Below, piece by piece: positions 13,905 to 20,782 of a stretch of 24,942 nucleotides of DNA. Position 1 is the first letter of the stretch, and every line of letters begins with the position of its first letter. A program made the position numbers and the translations under genes. This DNA comes from Aliterella sp. RAGGC_92 (GTDB taxonomy: Bacteria > Cyanobacteriota > Cyanobacteriia > Cyanobacteriales > Chroococcidiopsidaceae). Location of the stretch: the NCBI GenBank assembly GCA_030826005.1, contig JAPJOW010000030.1, positions 1 through 24,942 of the forward strand. The letters are read 5' to 3'. The notes under the pieces are model-generated. The model did not search any database. It was given only the letters and a program-made list of their open reading frames with translations, and was not told the origin of the DNA.

Positions 13905-14879
13905 ATGGTTCAATTCCACATTCAGCCCGATAGCGAAATTCCCTCCTCAACTCAATTGTTGAATCAAATTCGCTATGCGATCGCCTCAAGACAATTTTCC
14001 CCCGGTCATCGCTTACCTAGCACTAGAGCTTTAGCCATGCAAACGGGTTTGCACCGCAACACGATTAGTAAGGTGTATCGCCATCTTGAAGAAGATGGAT
14101 TAGTTGAAAGCGTTGCAGGTTCGGGTATTTACGTCCGCGCGCAAACAATTCGCCGCAATCCTGCTTTAATTCCCTTACTAGAACAATATCCCCAAGCTGA
14201 TAAAATCGTCCAGCAAAGTTTAGACCAATTACTACAGCAAGGTTGTTCTCTAAACCAAGCGCGAGAGCTATTTTCCGCCGAAATAGATTGGCGCTTGCGC
14301 TCGATTGCTCAAGTTATAGTTACCGTACCTAGCGATGATATCGGCGCGGGAAAATTGATTGTCGAAGAATTAGAACAATCATTGAAAATACCAGTACTTT
14401 TAGTATCTTTAGAAGACTTAAAAGATTTAGAACAAATTACTGGAACGGTTGTAACTACTAGATATTTTATCGGTCAAGCTGAAGAAATAGCCGAGCTAAA
14501 ATCTGTCCGAGTTATTCCTATCGATATTTACGACTACGAACAAGAAATCAAACTACTCAAAAAACTAGCAAAAGATAGCTGTATTGGGGTTGTTAGCCTT
14601 AGTTCGGGGTTGTTGCGCTCGGCGGAAGTAATTATTCATAGTTTGCGGGGTAGCGAATTACTCGTACTTACCGCCCAAGTAGGAGACCCTTATAAACTAA
14701 ATGCTATTGTCAAGAGCGCCCAGGTAATTATTTGCGATCGCCCTAGTTTTGCTACGCTCAAGTTAGCCGTGCAAGCTGTAAGAGAAGACATTATTCGTCC
14801 TCCCCAGTTAATTTGTTGCGAAAACTTTGTCGGCACAAAATCTATTGATTTACTCAAACGCGAGTTGGGCTTGGGGTAG
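13905..14879 (+). CDS. plmA: GntR-family transcriptional regulator PlmA
   Basis: A 324-residue GntR-type regulator matching the cyanobacterial PlmA protein, which has been described as important for plasmid maintenance and as a partner of the PII-PipX nitrogen/energy signalling complex. The N-terminus MVQFHIQPDSEIPSSTQLLN leads into a winged helix (GHRLPSTRALAMQTGLHRNT, then SKVYRHLEEDGLVESVAGSG, residues about 34-74). The C-terminal effector/dimer domain is not an aminotransferase fold. I start at the ATG at 13905; the longer frame from 13803 would overlap the divergent hydrolase gene and adds an unlikely hydrophobic leader. Three GAAAC/GAAAT-type repeats lie just before the ATG. The 3' end overlaps rsmG by 26 bp in convergent orientation. 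Confidence 0.88.
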   Translation: MVQFHIQPDSEIPSSTQLLNQIRYAIASRQFSPGHRLPSTRALAMQTGLHRNTISKVYRHLEEDGLVESVAGSGIYVRAQTIRRNPALIPLLEQYPQADKIVQQSLDQLLQQGCSLNQARELFSAEIDWRLRSIAQVIVTVPSDDIGAGKLIVEELEQSLKIPVLLVSLEDLKDLEQITGTVVTTRYFIGQAEEIAELKSVRVIPIDIYDYEQEIKLLKKLAKDSCIGVVSLSSGLLRSAEVIIHSLRGSELLVLTAQVGDPYKLNAIVKSAQVIICDRPSFATLKLAVQAVREDIIRPPQLICCENFVGTKSIDLLKRELGLG

Positions 14880-15549
14880 CAGTTTTCAGCTTTTTTAAAT
14901 ATATGCAGTGACGGATGCTTTGAGTTATTGGAGTTGTAAAGCTATCTACAGAATCAATTTCTCCATTTAAGGGCGCGATCGCTCTAATTAACGCTTCCTG
15001 TTCTTCTCCCGTCCAATTTCCGCGATAAAGTACCGCCATTCCCCCAGGTTTAACTAAAGGTAAAGCATATTCCGCACAAATTGCCGCCGCACCGACAGCG
15101 CGAACTGTAGCCAAGTCGTAAGTATGGCAGTATTGAGGAAGTTTACTTAATGCTTCGGCTCTAGAGTTTACCGTCAAAGCATTGGCAATCTTTAACTCCT
15201 CTAGCACCGTATCGAGAAAAGCAATTTTTTTGCGCGTAGAATCAACTAAAGTTACTTGAGCATCGGGTAAGGCGATCGCCATTGGCAATCCAGGAAACCC
15301 TGCACCCGTACCAATATCTATTATTTGTAGCTTTGGGAGCGCAAGCAAAGGGACAATTCCCCGCAACGAATCCCATAAATGTTTTTCCCAAAACTCTAAT
15401 GGCTCAGTAATTCGCGTCAAATTAAATTGACTATTCCCTCTAATTACTTGTTCGTAAAGCTGTTGAAATTGGGATTGCTGTAACTCACTGGGTTGCCAAT
15501 TCATGGTTGATTGCCACAAATTGGTCATTTCTGGTAATAAATTAGACAT
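14854..15549 (-). CDS. rsmG: 16S rRNA (guanine527-N7)-methyltransferase RsmG
   Basis: A 231-residue SAM methyltransferase that makes m7G527 in the 530 loop of 16S rRNA. The RsmG signature is clear: QFNLTRITEPLEFWEKHLWDS (41-61), the SAM loop DIGTGAGFPGLP (78-89), LVDSTRKKIAFL (101-112) and ATVRAVG. The C-terminus is a little short and ends in a Thr/Pro/Ser run (ATPSPTRV) encoded in the part that overlaps plmA. It is often called gidB in older annotations. Neither an obvious Shine-Dalgarno nor a strong promoter is visible upstream in the first 60 bp. It stands alone on its strand here. Confidence 0.95.
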   Translation of the reverse strand: MSNLLPEMTNLWQSTMNWQPSELQQSQFQQLYEQVIRGNSQFNLTRITEPLEFWEKHLWDSLRGIVPLLALPKLQIIDIGTGAGFPGLPMAIALPDAQVTLVDSTRKKIAFLDTVLEELKIANALTVNSRAEALSKLPQYCHTYDLATVRAVGAAAICAEYALPLVKPGGMAVLYRGNWTGEEQEALIRAIAPLNGEIDSVDSFTTPITQSIRHCIYLKKLKTATPSPTRV

Positions 15550-15838
15550 TTAGACTACACAATTATTACTGTTTTCCCCTGCCATAGAAAACTTGTTTTT
15601 TCTCCAGCAGACCTCGTAAAGACAAGTCAATTACGCTTGGCGGTTGCTTTATAGAGGTATTTGCAGAAAAATTGTCAAATATCATCTTAAACTAAAAACC
15701 CGCTCATAAAATAGATTTATTTCAAGAATTGATTGGGCAACAAATTCTTGACAAAAGTAACACTGTTAGTTAGCCGATCTTGAGAATTAGTGAATTTGCA
15801 ACGATCGGGTAGAAAAAATACCACACCAAACAATTGTT
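15550..15838. promoter_or_regulatory. Divergent spacer with TTGACA and an 11-bp palindrome
   Basis: A 289-bp spacer between rsmG (minus) and a membrane-protein gene (+). TTGACA lies at 15748-15753 on the + strand, but at 17 bp the -10 position reads only TAGCCG. The odd palindrome TAACA-C-TGTTA (15758-15768) lies between the two, where an operator could act. There is no HIP1 site and no open frame of interest. Confidence 0.3.
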
Positions 15839-16681
15839 ATGAATAAAACAATCCAGTTCATCTTAAATTTTGCTCTTGGATTTCTGCTTTTGTCAGTTTG
15901 TTCGCTCGGTTTTTTATTAACTTCTTATGCCCCTATGCCTATAAATGGCAGTATTGCTAGAGTTGGAATTGAGGTAGGAAATTCAACAGTTTATATTCCC
16001 GGCTATAAATTTGTCTGTACGACAAATAAATTACTAACACAATGCGAAGTTAATCTTCAAAGCAAGCCGCTAAAAATCATGCTCGTTTACACTGATACCG
16101 ACCGCAAGTGGGAGGTCGAGCGATGTCAAGCTAGTTACGCCGGAATAACAGAAAATTGTACAACTAATTTTCACTCCATTATTGTGAGCGGATGGTTGCC
16201 GGACGTTGCTATTAAAAGTAATCTAGGTTTAACCCTTCAGCAATTGCAAGCAGCGCAAAACAATCACATTGTCACAAGATTAAGTGAAAAACAGTGGGGA
16301 ATATTATCAACCGGGCTGGCGATCGCTATCGGATTTGTTGCTAGTGCTTTTAGTTGGCTACACTTTGGTAAATTTGTGAAAGCGATCGCTATTATTTTGA
16401 TTGGTTTAATAATGTCTCGTATTAGTTTGGGCTGGCTTGGACGCATTCCATTTACAACAGGACAAGATTATGGATTAAATCCAGACCAACTGATTCAACT
16501 TGTCATTTTGATGACAATCGGCAGTGGGATCGTGATTATCATCATCGCTGCATACCTAATCTGGCCCCGCAACAACCAATTTGTAAAAGGAATTGTTACT
16601 TTTATTAATGGATTGGGGATGTTTGCCTTGTCCTGGTTCATTTTCTTAGGTAGCCTTTTGGGACTTGGATATGTAGATTAA
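15839..16681 (+). CDS. Unrecognised membrane protein with a four-cysteine external loop
   Basis: A 280-residue protein I do not recognise. It has an N-terminal span (about 6-28), a roughly 120-residue soluble region and then four spans (about 153-173, 180-199, 219-242, 250-277). The soluble region carries four cysteines (60, 69, 96 and 107) arranged as two close pairs, which suggests two disulfides and an extracytoplasmic location, with short beta-rich stretches (NSTVYIPGYKF, QSKPLKIMLVYTDTD). A few more cysteines lie in or near the first span. The first span could also be a cleaved signal. The gene is flanked by opposite-strand genes on both sides, so it stands alone; its stop is 10 bp from the convergent ABC gene. 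Function unknown. Confidence 0.75.
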   Translation: MNKTIQFILNFALGFLLLSVCSLGFLLTSYAPMPINGSIARVGIEVGNSTVYIPGYKFVCTTNKLLTQCEVNLQSKPLKIMLVYTDTDRKWEVERCQASYAGITENCTTNFHSIIVSGWLPDVAIKSNLGLTLQQLQAAQNNHIVTRLSEKQWGILSTGLAIAIGFVASAFSWLHFGKFVKAIAIILIGLIMSRISLGWLGRIPFTTGQDYGLNPDQLIQLVILMTIGSGIVIIIIAAYLIWPRNNQFVKGIVTFINGLGMFALSWFIFLGSLLGLGYVD

Positions 16682-16691
16682 AAAACGATTG

Positions 16692-17336
16692 TTACGTTCC
16701 AGCAACGGACGACAAACTACGCAATTCACCTCGCTCTAAACTCCAAGTGCGATCGCTAATTTGCAGTAAATCCCCAGCATCGTGAGTCACAACTAATAAC
16801 GTCCAATCTTGCTTTAGTTTTGCAAGTAAAGCCACCAATTGCCGACGCATCGACCAATCTAAGCCTGCTGTAGGCTCATCTAACAGTAATAATGGCGGCT
16901 GCCGAATCAGTTGTACCGCCAAAGCCAAACGGCGCTGCTGACCGCCGCTTAAAGCTTGAGGTGAAGTATGAATCGATAACTGCTCTAATCCAACTTCCCG
17001 TAAAGCCTGTTTGACTCGCTCCGAGCCTAATTCGGGGTGTCCCAAACGCAGTTCTTCTAAAATTGTGCTACCGCAAAAATGGCGTTCGGGAAACTGAAAC
17101 ACTAAACCCGCTAACTGTTGCAATTGCTCGGATATGAGTTCTTGTTCGCGCCAAGAGATATTACCCGATGTTGTCTCAACTAGCCCTGCTAAAATTTCGA
17201 GTAAGGTACTTTTCCCCGAACCACTCGCCCCGACGATTAGCCCTAACTGTTGGGGTGCAAGCTCCAAGTTAATAGCTTTTAAAATAGCTGTAGAACTAGC
17301 GGGAGGATGATAGGTAAGATTTTTAAGATAAAGCAT
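16692..17336 (-). CDS. ABC transporter ATP-binding protein (ECF/CbiO-like)
   Basis: A 214-residue stand-alone ATPase subunit. It has Walker A GASGSGKST (36-44), Q-loop Gln81 in VFQFPERHF, signature LSGGQQRRLALA (129-140), Walker B LLLLDEP (149-155) and switch His185 in VVTHD. The sequence QFPERHFCGSTILEELRLG is typical of energy-coupling-factor and cobalt-type ATPases, and of the chloroplast ABCI/NAP14-like protein related to cyanobacterial genes. Membrane partners are not adjacent, so the transported ion or vitamin cannot be named. Length is somewhat short of the usual 230-280 for EcfA. It is divergent from the secreted TPR gene. A short hairpin followed by a U-run on the minus strand (17374-17393) lies in its leader. 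Confidence 0.9.
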   Translation of the reverse strand: MLYLKNLTYHPPASSTAILKAINLELAPQQLGLIVGASGSGKSTLLEILAGLVETTSGNISWREQELISEQLQQLAGLVFQFPERHFCGSTILEELRLGHPELGSERVKQALREVGLEQLSIHTSPQALSGGQQRRLALAVQLIRQPPLLLLDEPTAGLDWSMRRQLVALLAKLKQDWTLLVVTHDAGDLLQISDRTWSLERGELRSLSSVAGT

Positions 17337-17373
17337 TCAAAATAAAAAATTGGCTATTAGTCAATTGTGACGA

Positions 17374-17393
17374 AAAAATGCTCTTTTTGAGCA
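17374..17393 (-). promoter_or_regulatory. Hairpin plus U-run in the ABC gene leader
   Basis: TGCTC-TTTTT-GAGCA (17379-17393) is a 5-bp perfect hairpin. On the minus strand it is followed by TTTTTT, giving the form of a weak intrinsic terminator about 40 bp upstream of the ABC ATPase start. It could be an attenuator, or just an AT-rich coincidence. Confidence 0.3.
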
Positions 17394-17455
17394 ACCTAGA
17401 ATCAAATACTGCGTCAAAAGCCTTGCGACAAATAATTTAGTGTAATTTTTAAACC

Positions 17456-18358
17456 ATGAAAACTTCTCGATTCTGGAGCGCACTCGCCCTAAGCACTACT
17501 ATACTTACCCTCCTATCAACTAGCCCAACGGAGGCCGCCGATCCTTTTCGGACTGCAAACCCCCGTCCCATTGGCGATAAAACCGAAGCGGCTTTTAAAG
17601 CGATATTTCAAGATGGCAATTACAACGCCGCCCAAGGCTATCTCAAACAAGCACAAAGTAGCGAACCAAACGAGCCTTTAGCCTATGCGATGCAAGCGTC
17701 TTTGGCTTATAGCTTAGATAAAGACTTGACTTCGTTCGATTTGTACGGCAACAAAACTTTAGAAACAGCTAAAAGATTAATCGCTACCGATCCCTTGCGG
17801 GGAAACTTGTACGCGGCGGTAGGTTATTTTTTACAAGGTGCGTCGGTTTTGGCGCGCAACGGTACAGTTAAAGGCACTCCCGAAGCTTTATCCAAGTTGC
17901 GCCTAGTATACGAACACTTAGACAAAGCTCAATCCGTCTCCACCAACGATCCAGAAATCAACTTGATGCGCGGTTATATGGATTTAATGTTAGCGGTCAA
18001 TTTGCCTTTTTCCAATCCCGAACAAGCGATCGCGCGATTAGAAAAATTTGCCGCCCCCCAGTACTTAGCCGATCGCGGTTTGGCTATTGGTTACCGCGAT
18101 TTAGAGCAGTATAGCGAAGCATTGGCGGCGGTAGATCGGGCTTTAAGGGTAACAGCCAATAACCCCGAATTGTTTTATCTCAAGGCGCAAATTCAGGCAG
18201 AACAAAGCAAAAAACAAAACGACCAGTCCATACTAAAAGAGTCGATTCAAAACTTTGATAAAGCGATTTCTAAAAAAGCTCAACTTCCAACTAATTTAGT
18301 TAAACAAATAGAGCGCGAACGCGGTAAAGCTGCTAGTCGTTTGACTAACCCCAAGTAA
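17456..18358 (+). CDS. Secreted TPR-repeat protein, Sll0314/Alr1548 type
   Basis: A 300-residue protein that matches my memory of the cyanobacterial Sll0314/Alr1548 TPR family. An N-terminal signal peptide (basic MKTSR, hydrophobic core to about 22, Ala-rich end TEAADPF at about 25-31) sends it to the periplasm or thylakoid lumen. The mature start ADPFRTANPRPIGDKTEAAF is characteristic. TPR-like helical pairs follow, e.g. GNYNAAQGYLKQAQSSEPNEP near residue 53 and LEQYSEALAAVDRALRVTANNPEL near 220, the latter the clearest TPR. TPR proteins act as assembly scaffolds; a role in photosynthetic complex or envelope biogenesis is possible but not shown. The gene precedes DUF3531 by about 100 bp containing a hairpin. 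Confidence 0.85.
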   Translation: MKTSRFWSALALSTTILTLLSTSPTEAADPFRTANPRPIGDKTEAAFKAIFQDGNYNAAQGYLKQAQSSEPNEPLAYAMQASLAYSLDKDLTSFDLYGNKTLETAKRLIATDPLRGNLYAAVGYFLQGASVLARNGTVKGTPEALSKLRLVYEHLDKAQSVSTNDPEINLMRGYMDLMLAVNLPFSNPEQAIARLEKFAAPQYLADRGLAIGYRDLEQYSEALAAVDRALRVTANNPELFYLKAQIQAEQSKKQNDQSILKESIQNFDKAISKKAQLPTNLVKQIERERGKAASRLTNPK

Positions 18359-18381
18359 AAAAGGGACGCATACACAACTAC

Positions 18382-18420
18382 GGGGCTGCTAACACGGTTT
18401 TTTGCTGGTAGCAGTTCCCC
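18382..18420 (+). terminator. Stem-loop between the TPR gene and DUF3531
   Basis: GGGGCTGCTA (18382-18391) pairs with TAGCAG and CCCC (18409-18414 and 18417-18420), with a two-base TT bulge and a 17-nt loop containing a T6 run. No T-tract follows the 3' arm, so it is an imperfect intrinsic terminator at best. It starts 23 bp after the TPR stop and may be a 3' stabiliser. Confidence 0.45.
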
Positions 18421-18460
18421 AAATCTTTGTTTCGATTAATTCAACTAACTTCTAGCCAAA

Positions 18461-18922
18461 ATGCAAATACAATTTCGCGAATTTAATCCTTTTGACTTGT
18501 GGATCTGGGTAGAGTTTAGTACCGTACCATCGGAAATGGAGAAAAAATATTTAGAAGAAGCTTTCAACTCTTGGTTTTACCTCGGAAAACTCGGCGCGTT
18601 TAATGCCGAAAATCTCCAAGTCCAAGATGAGGGATTAGATATCAGCTATATGAATTATGACGACTTTCGGGCTGATGATAGTTTAATGTCTTTGATGCAC
18701 AATATGGGAGCTTTTGAGTATCAAGGCACTTGGGCGCGCTGCTGGTTCGATTTGGGGACAAGCGATGCGATCGCCCTAGATATTTTGATTAATTGTCTAA
18801 TTCAATTAAATCGCGAATATCTGCCAATGGAGCAAGTGTATATTGGCGGCGAAAATGCCGACTGGACGGTAGAAGATAGCGAAAGCCGCCCCGAACAATC
18901 AGTATACGATTACAACAACTAA
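18461..18922 (+). CDS. DUF3531 family protein
   Basis: A 153-residue acidic soluble protein conserved in cyanobacteria and plastid-bearing plants. It is recognised by QIQFREFNPFDLWIWVEFST, SEMEKKYLEEAFNSWFYLGKLGAFN, NMGAFEYQGTWARCWFDLGTSDA and QVYIGGENADW. There is no signal peptide or membrane span. I know of no assigned function. It is followed 10 bp later by a NUDIX gene on the same strand, so the two are likely co-transcribed and both should end at the terminator at 19362-19405. Confidence 0.9.
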   Translation: MQIQFREFNPFDLWIWVEFSTVPSEMEKKYLEEAFNSWFYLGKLGAFNAENLQVQDEGLDISYMNYDDFRADDSLMSLMHNMGAFEYQGTWARCWFDLGTSDAIALDILINCLIQLNREYLPMEQVYIGGENADWTVEDSESRPEQSVYDYNN

Positions 18923-18932
18923 TAGTTACGTT

Positions 18933-19361
18933 ATGCACGTTGAAGGACAAATTCGAGTTTTAGCATTGGGATTGATTAAAAAAGGCAATCGCGCTTTTAT
19001 TTCCCAAGGTTACGATCCGGTAAAACAACAAACTTTTTATCGCGCTATGGGCGGCGGCGTTGATTTTGGCGAAACAAGTCTTGAGGCTTTGCAAAGAGAG
19101 TTTTTTGAGGAGATTCAGGCACAATTAACAAATATTTCCTACCTGGGATGCTTGGAAAATTTATTTACTTTTAATGGCAAGCAAGGACACGAAATCCTCC
19201 AAGTTTATCAAGCCGATTTTGCGGAAGCGAAGTTTTACGAATTAGAAAGCTTAACTTTTGCTGAAGGTAAGCGTCAAAAGACTGCCTTATGGGTAGATAT
19301 TGCGCGTTTCAAATCCGGGGAACTATTGTTAGTCCCAGAGGCGTTTGGGGAATTTTTATAA
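18933..19361 (+). CDS. NUDIX hydrolase
   Basis: A 142-residue enzyme of the NUDIX family, which cleaves a nucleoside diphosphate linked to another group. The NUDIX box G-x5-E-x7-R-E-x2-E-E is complete at residues 41-61 (G41, E47, R55, E56, E59, E60, I61), so metal binding should be intact. The substrate (NTP, ADP-ribose, dinucleotide or other) cannot be told. The C-terminal half contains LENLFTFNGKQGHEI, a strand-turn often found in mutator-type proteins. It sits directly behind DUF3531 and its stop is immediately followed by a hairpin terminator shared with the convergent prs gene. Confidence 0.92.
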   Translation: MHVEGQIRVLALGLIKKGNRAFISQGYDPVKQQTFYRAMGGGVDFGETSLEALQREFFEEIQAQLTNISYLGCLENLFTFNGKQGHEILQVYQADFAEAKFYELESLTFAEGKRQKTALWVDIARFKSGELLLVPEAFGEFL

Positions 19362-19405
19362 AAAAAGGGCGATCGCAATTACCATTAAATGCGATCGCCC
19401 TTTTT
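19362..19405. terminator. Bidirectional HIP1-pair hairpin terminator
   Basis: AAAAAGGGCGATCGCA (19362-19377) is a perfect inverted complement of TGCGATCGCCCTTTTT (19390-19405), giving a 16-bp stem and a 12-nt loop. On either strand the stem ends in a T-run, so it can terminate both the NUDIX transcript (+), whose stop is the base before it, and prs (minus), whose stop is 19 bp away. Each arm contains one complete HIP1 site. Confidence 0.9.
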
Positions 19406-19424
19406 GGGAAATATTCAATTGTTA

Positions 19425-20447
19425 TTAACGAAACATACTACTAACGGAACTATCTTCATGCACTCGCCAAATAGTTTCTCCAAGCAAATTAGCGACGGAA
19501 AGCACTGTTAGCTGGTCAAATTGATTTTCGGGAGCAACGGGAATTGTATTAGTGACAATAACTTCTTCAAATATGCCACTCGATAGCCGTTCGACGGCGG
19601 GAGGAGAAAATACCGCATGAGTTGCACAAGCGTACACCTGACGCGCTCCTTCTTCTCGTAACAATTTAGCACCTGCCGCGATCGTGCCGCCTGTATCGAT
19701 CATGTCATCTACCAATACGGCAGTTTTACCCGCCACATCGCCAATCACGTTTAAAACTTCCGCAACATTGTGAGCTTGACGACGCTTATCAATAATTGCT
19801 AAAGGTGCATCATCTAACTTTTTAGCAAAAGCTCTCGCTCTTGCTACACCGCCAACATCCGGTGAAACCACCACAATATCAGACAACTGCTTACTAGCTA
19901 AATAATCAATTATTACTGGCGAACCGTAGACGTGATCGAAGGGTATATCAAAATATCCCTGAATCTGTGCTGAGTGCAAATCCATTGCTATAACACGGTT
20001 TGCGCCTCCTTGAGTAATTAAATTAGCCACCAATTTCGCCGTAATCGATTCTCGCCCTGCGGTTTTGCGATCGGCCCTAGCATAACCGTAGTAAGGAATT
20101 ACGGCGGTAATCTGCCGCGCGGAGGCACGGCGACAGGCATCGATCATAATCAGTAACTCCATCAAGTGGTCGTTTACTGGATTGCTTGTTGGCTGAATGA
20201 GATAAACATCACAGCCGCGAATCGACTCTTGAATTTGGATATAAAGTTCTCCATCTGCAAATCGCTTGCGGATCATTGGTCCCAGATCCATGCCCAAATA
20301 ACGAGCAACTTCTTGAGAAAATGGTACGTTGGCAGAACCAGAGAATAAACGTAGGCGGTTATTGTCAGTCATAACCGCGCTTTGAGTTGACGGAAGCGTC
20401 AAAGTAGTTGCAGATCGTAGCACAACAGACCCTCTAAGCGGCTTCAT
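19425..20447 (-). CDS. prs: Ribose-phosphate pyrophosphokinase
   Basis: PRPP synthetase makes 5-phosphoribosyl 1-diphosphate from ribose 5-phosphate and ATP, feeding purine, pyrimidine, NAD, His and Trp synthesis. The 340-residue sequence has RLRLFSGSAN, RFADGELYIQIQESIRG, the catalytic HSAQ motif (MDLHSAQIQGYF, His158), SPDVGGVARARAFAKKL and the PRPP loop VDDMIDTGGT (246-255). The first 25 residues are a cyanobacterial extension before the conserved MTDNNRLRLF. I keep them because the ATG at 20447 has a good Shine-Dalgarno (ATGAGGAT ending 5 bases before) while the inner ATG at 20372 has none. A TATAAT box lies 55 bp upstream on the minus strand. Its 3' end converges on the NUDIX gene at a shared terminator. 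Confidence 0.97.
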   Translation of the reverse strand: MKPLRGSVVLRSATTLTLPSTQSAVMTDNNRLRLFSGSANVPFSQEVARYLGMDLGPMIRKRFADGELYIQIQESIRGCDVYLIQPTSNPVNDHLMELLIMIDACRRASARQITAVIPYYGYARADRKTAGRESITAKLVANLITQGGANRVIAMDLHSAQIQGYFDIPFDHVYGSPVIIDYLASKQLSDIVVVSPDVGGVARARAFAKKLDDAPLAIIDKRRQAHNVAEVLNVIGDVAGKTAVLVDDMIDTGGTIAAGAKLLREEGARQVYACATHAVFSPPAVERLSSGIFEEVIVTNTIPVAPENQFDQLTVLSVANLLGETIWRVHEDSSVSSMFR

Positions 20448-20502
20448 GGCAATCCTATCATCACAAGTTTATTTACTTCCTCAGCAATTCTAGGGAAATT
20501 TA

Positions 20503-20508
20503 ATTATA
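20503..20508 (-). promoter_or_regulatory. TATAAT -10 box for prs
   Basis: A perfect TATAAT on the minus strand, 55 bp before the prs ATG. The -35 position (about 20526-20531) reads TAATTA, which is poor, so this would be a -10-driven or activated promoter. Confidence 0.45.
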
Positions 20509-20656
20509 AGCTTGGATGAAGTTATTAATTAACATTAGTTTAAGAGTTTTACAAAAATCGCCAATATAAGTATACTTTTCACGAAAATTTTACTTTTATT
20601 TGGCAATTAAATATGTAAGCAAAATTACTTACTTATTAAGATAGTAGTGGGTGTAC

Positions 20657-20685
20657 TTGGCAATTAACTAGGTTTACTCTAAAGT
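20657..20685 (+). promoter_or_regulatory. Candidate promoter for the kinase-bioD operon
   Basis: TTGGCA (20657-20662) and TAAAGT (20680-20685) are separated by 17 bp on the + strand, about 97 bp before the kinase start. The TTGGCA lies within the repeated TTGGCAATTAA element. Confidence 0.4.
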
Positions 20686-20782
20686 TTTCGAGTAAATGCA
20701 GTTGCTCTCAACGCCTCTAAATGCTTTGGTTATTAGACTAAAAATACGCTAAACATCAAAAAAATCTTCATTTCTCGTCGCA

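Larger units (their letters stand above)
20448..20782. other. 335-bp AT-rich divergent regulatory spacer, prs / kinase
   Basis: A very AT-rich stretch between prs (minus) and the second kinase (+). It holds a perfect TATAAT on the minus strand (20503-20508) for prs; the palindrome AAGTATACTT (20568-20577); the inverted repeat GTAAG-N8-CTTAC (20615-20632); and TTGGCAATTAA twice (20600-20610 and 20657-20667), the second copy forming the -35 box of a candidate + promoter. I see no open frame or RNA gene I can support. Confidence 0.6.

Noticed and set aside
20615..20632. Possible NtcA site
   Set aside because: NtcA needs GTA-N8-TAC; here GTA and TAC are 12 bases apart, although GTAAG and CTTAC have an N8 centre.
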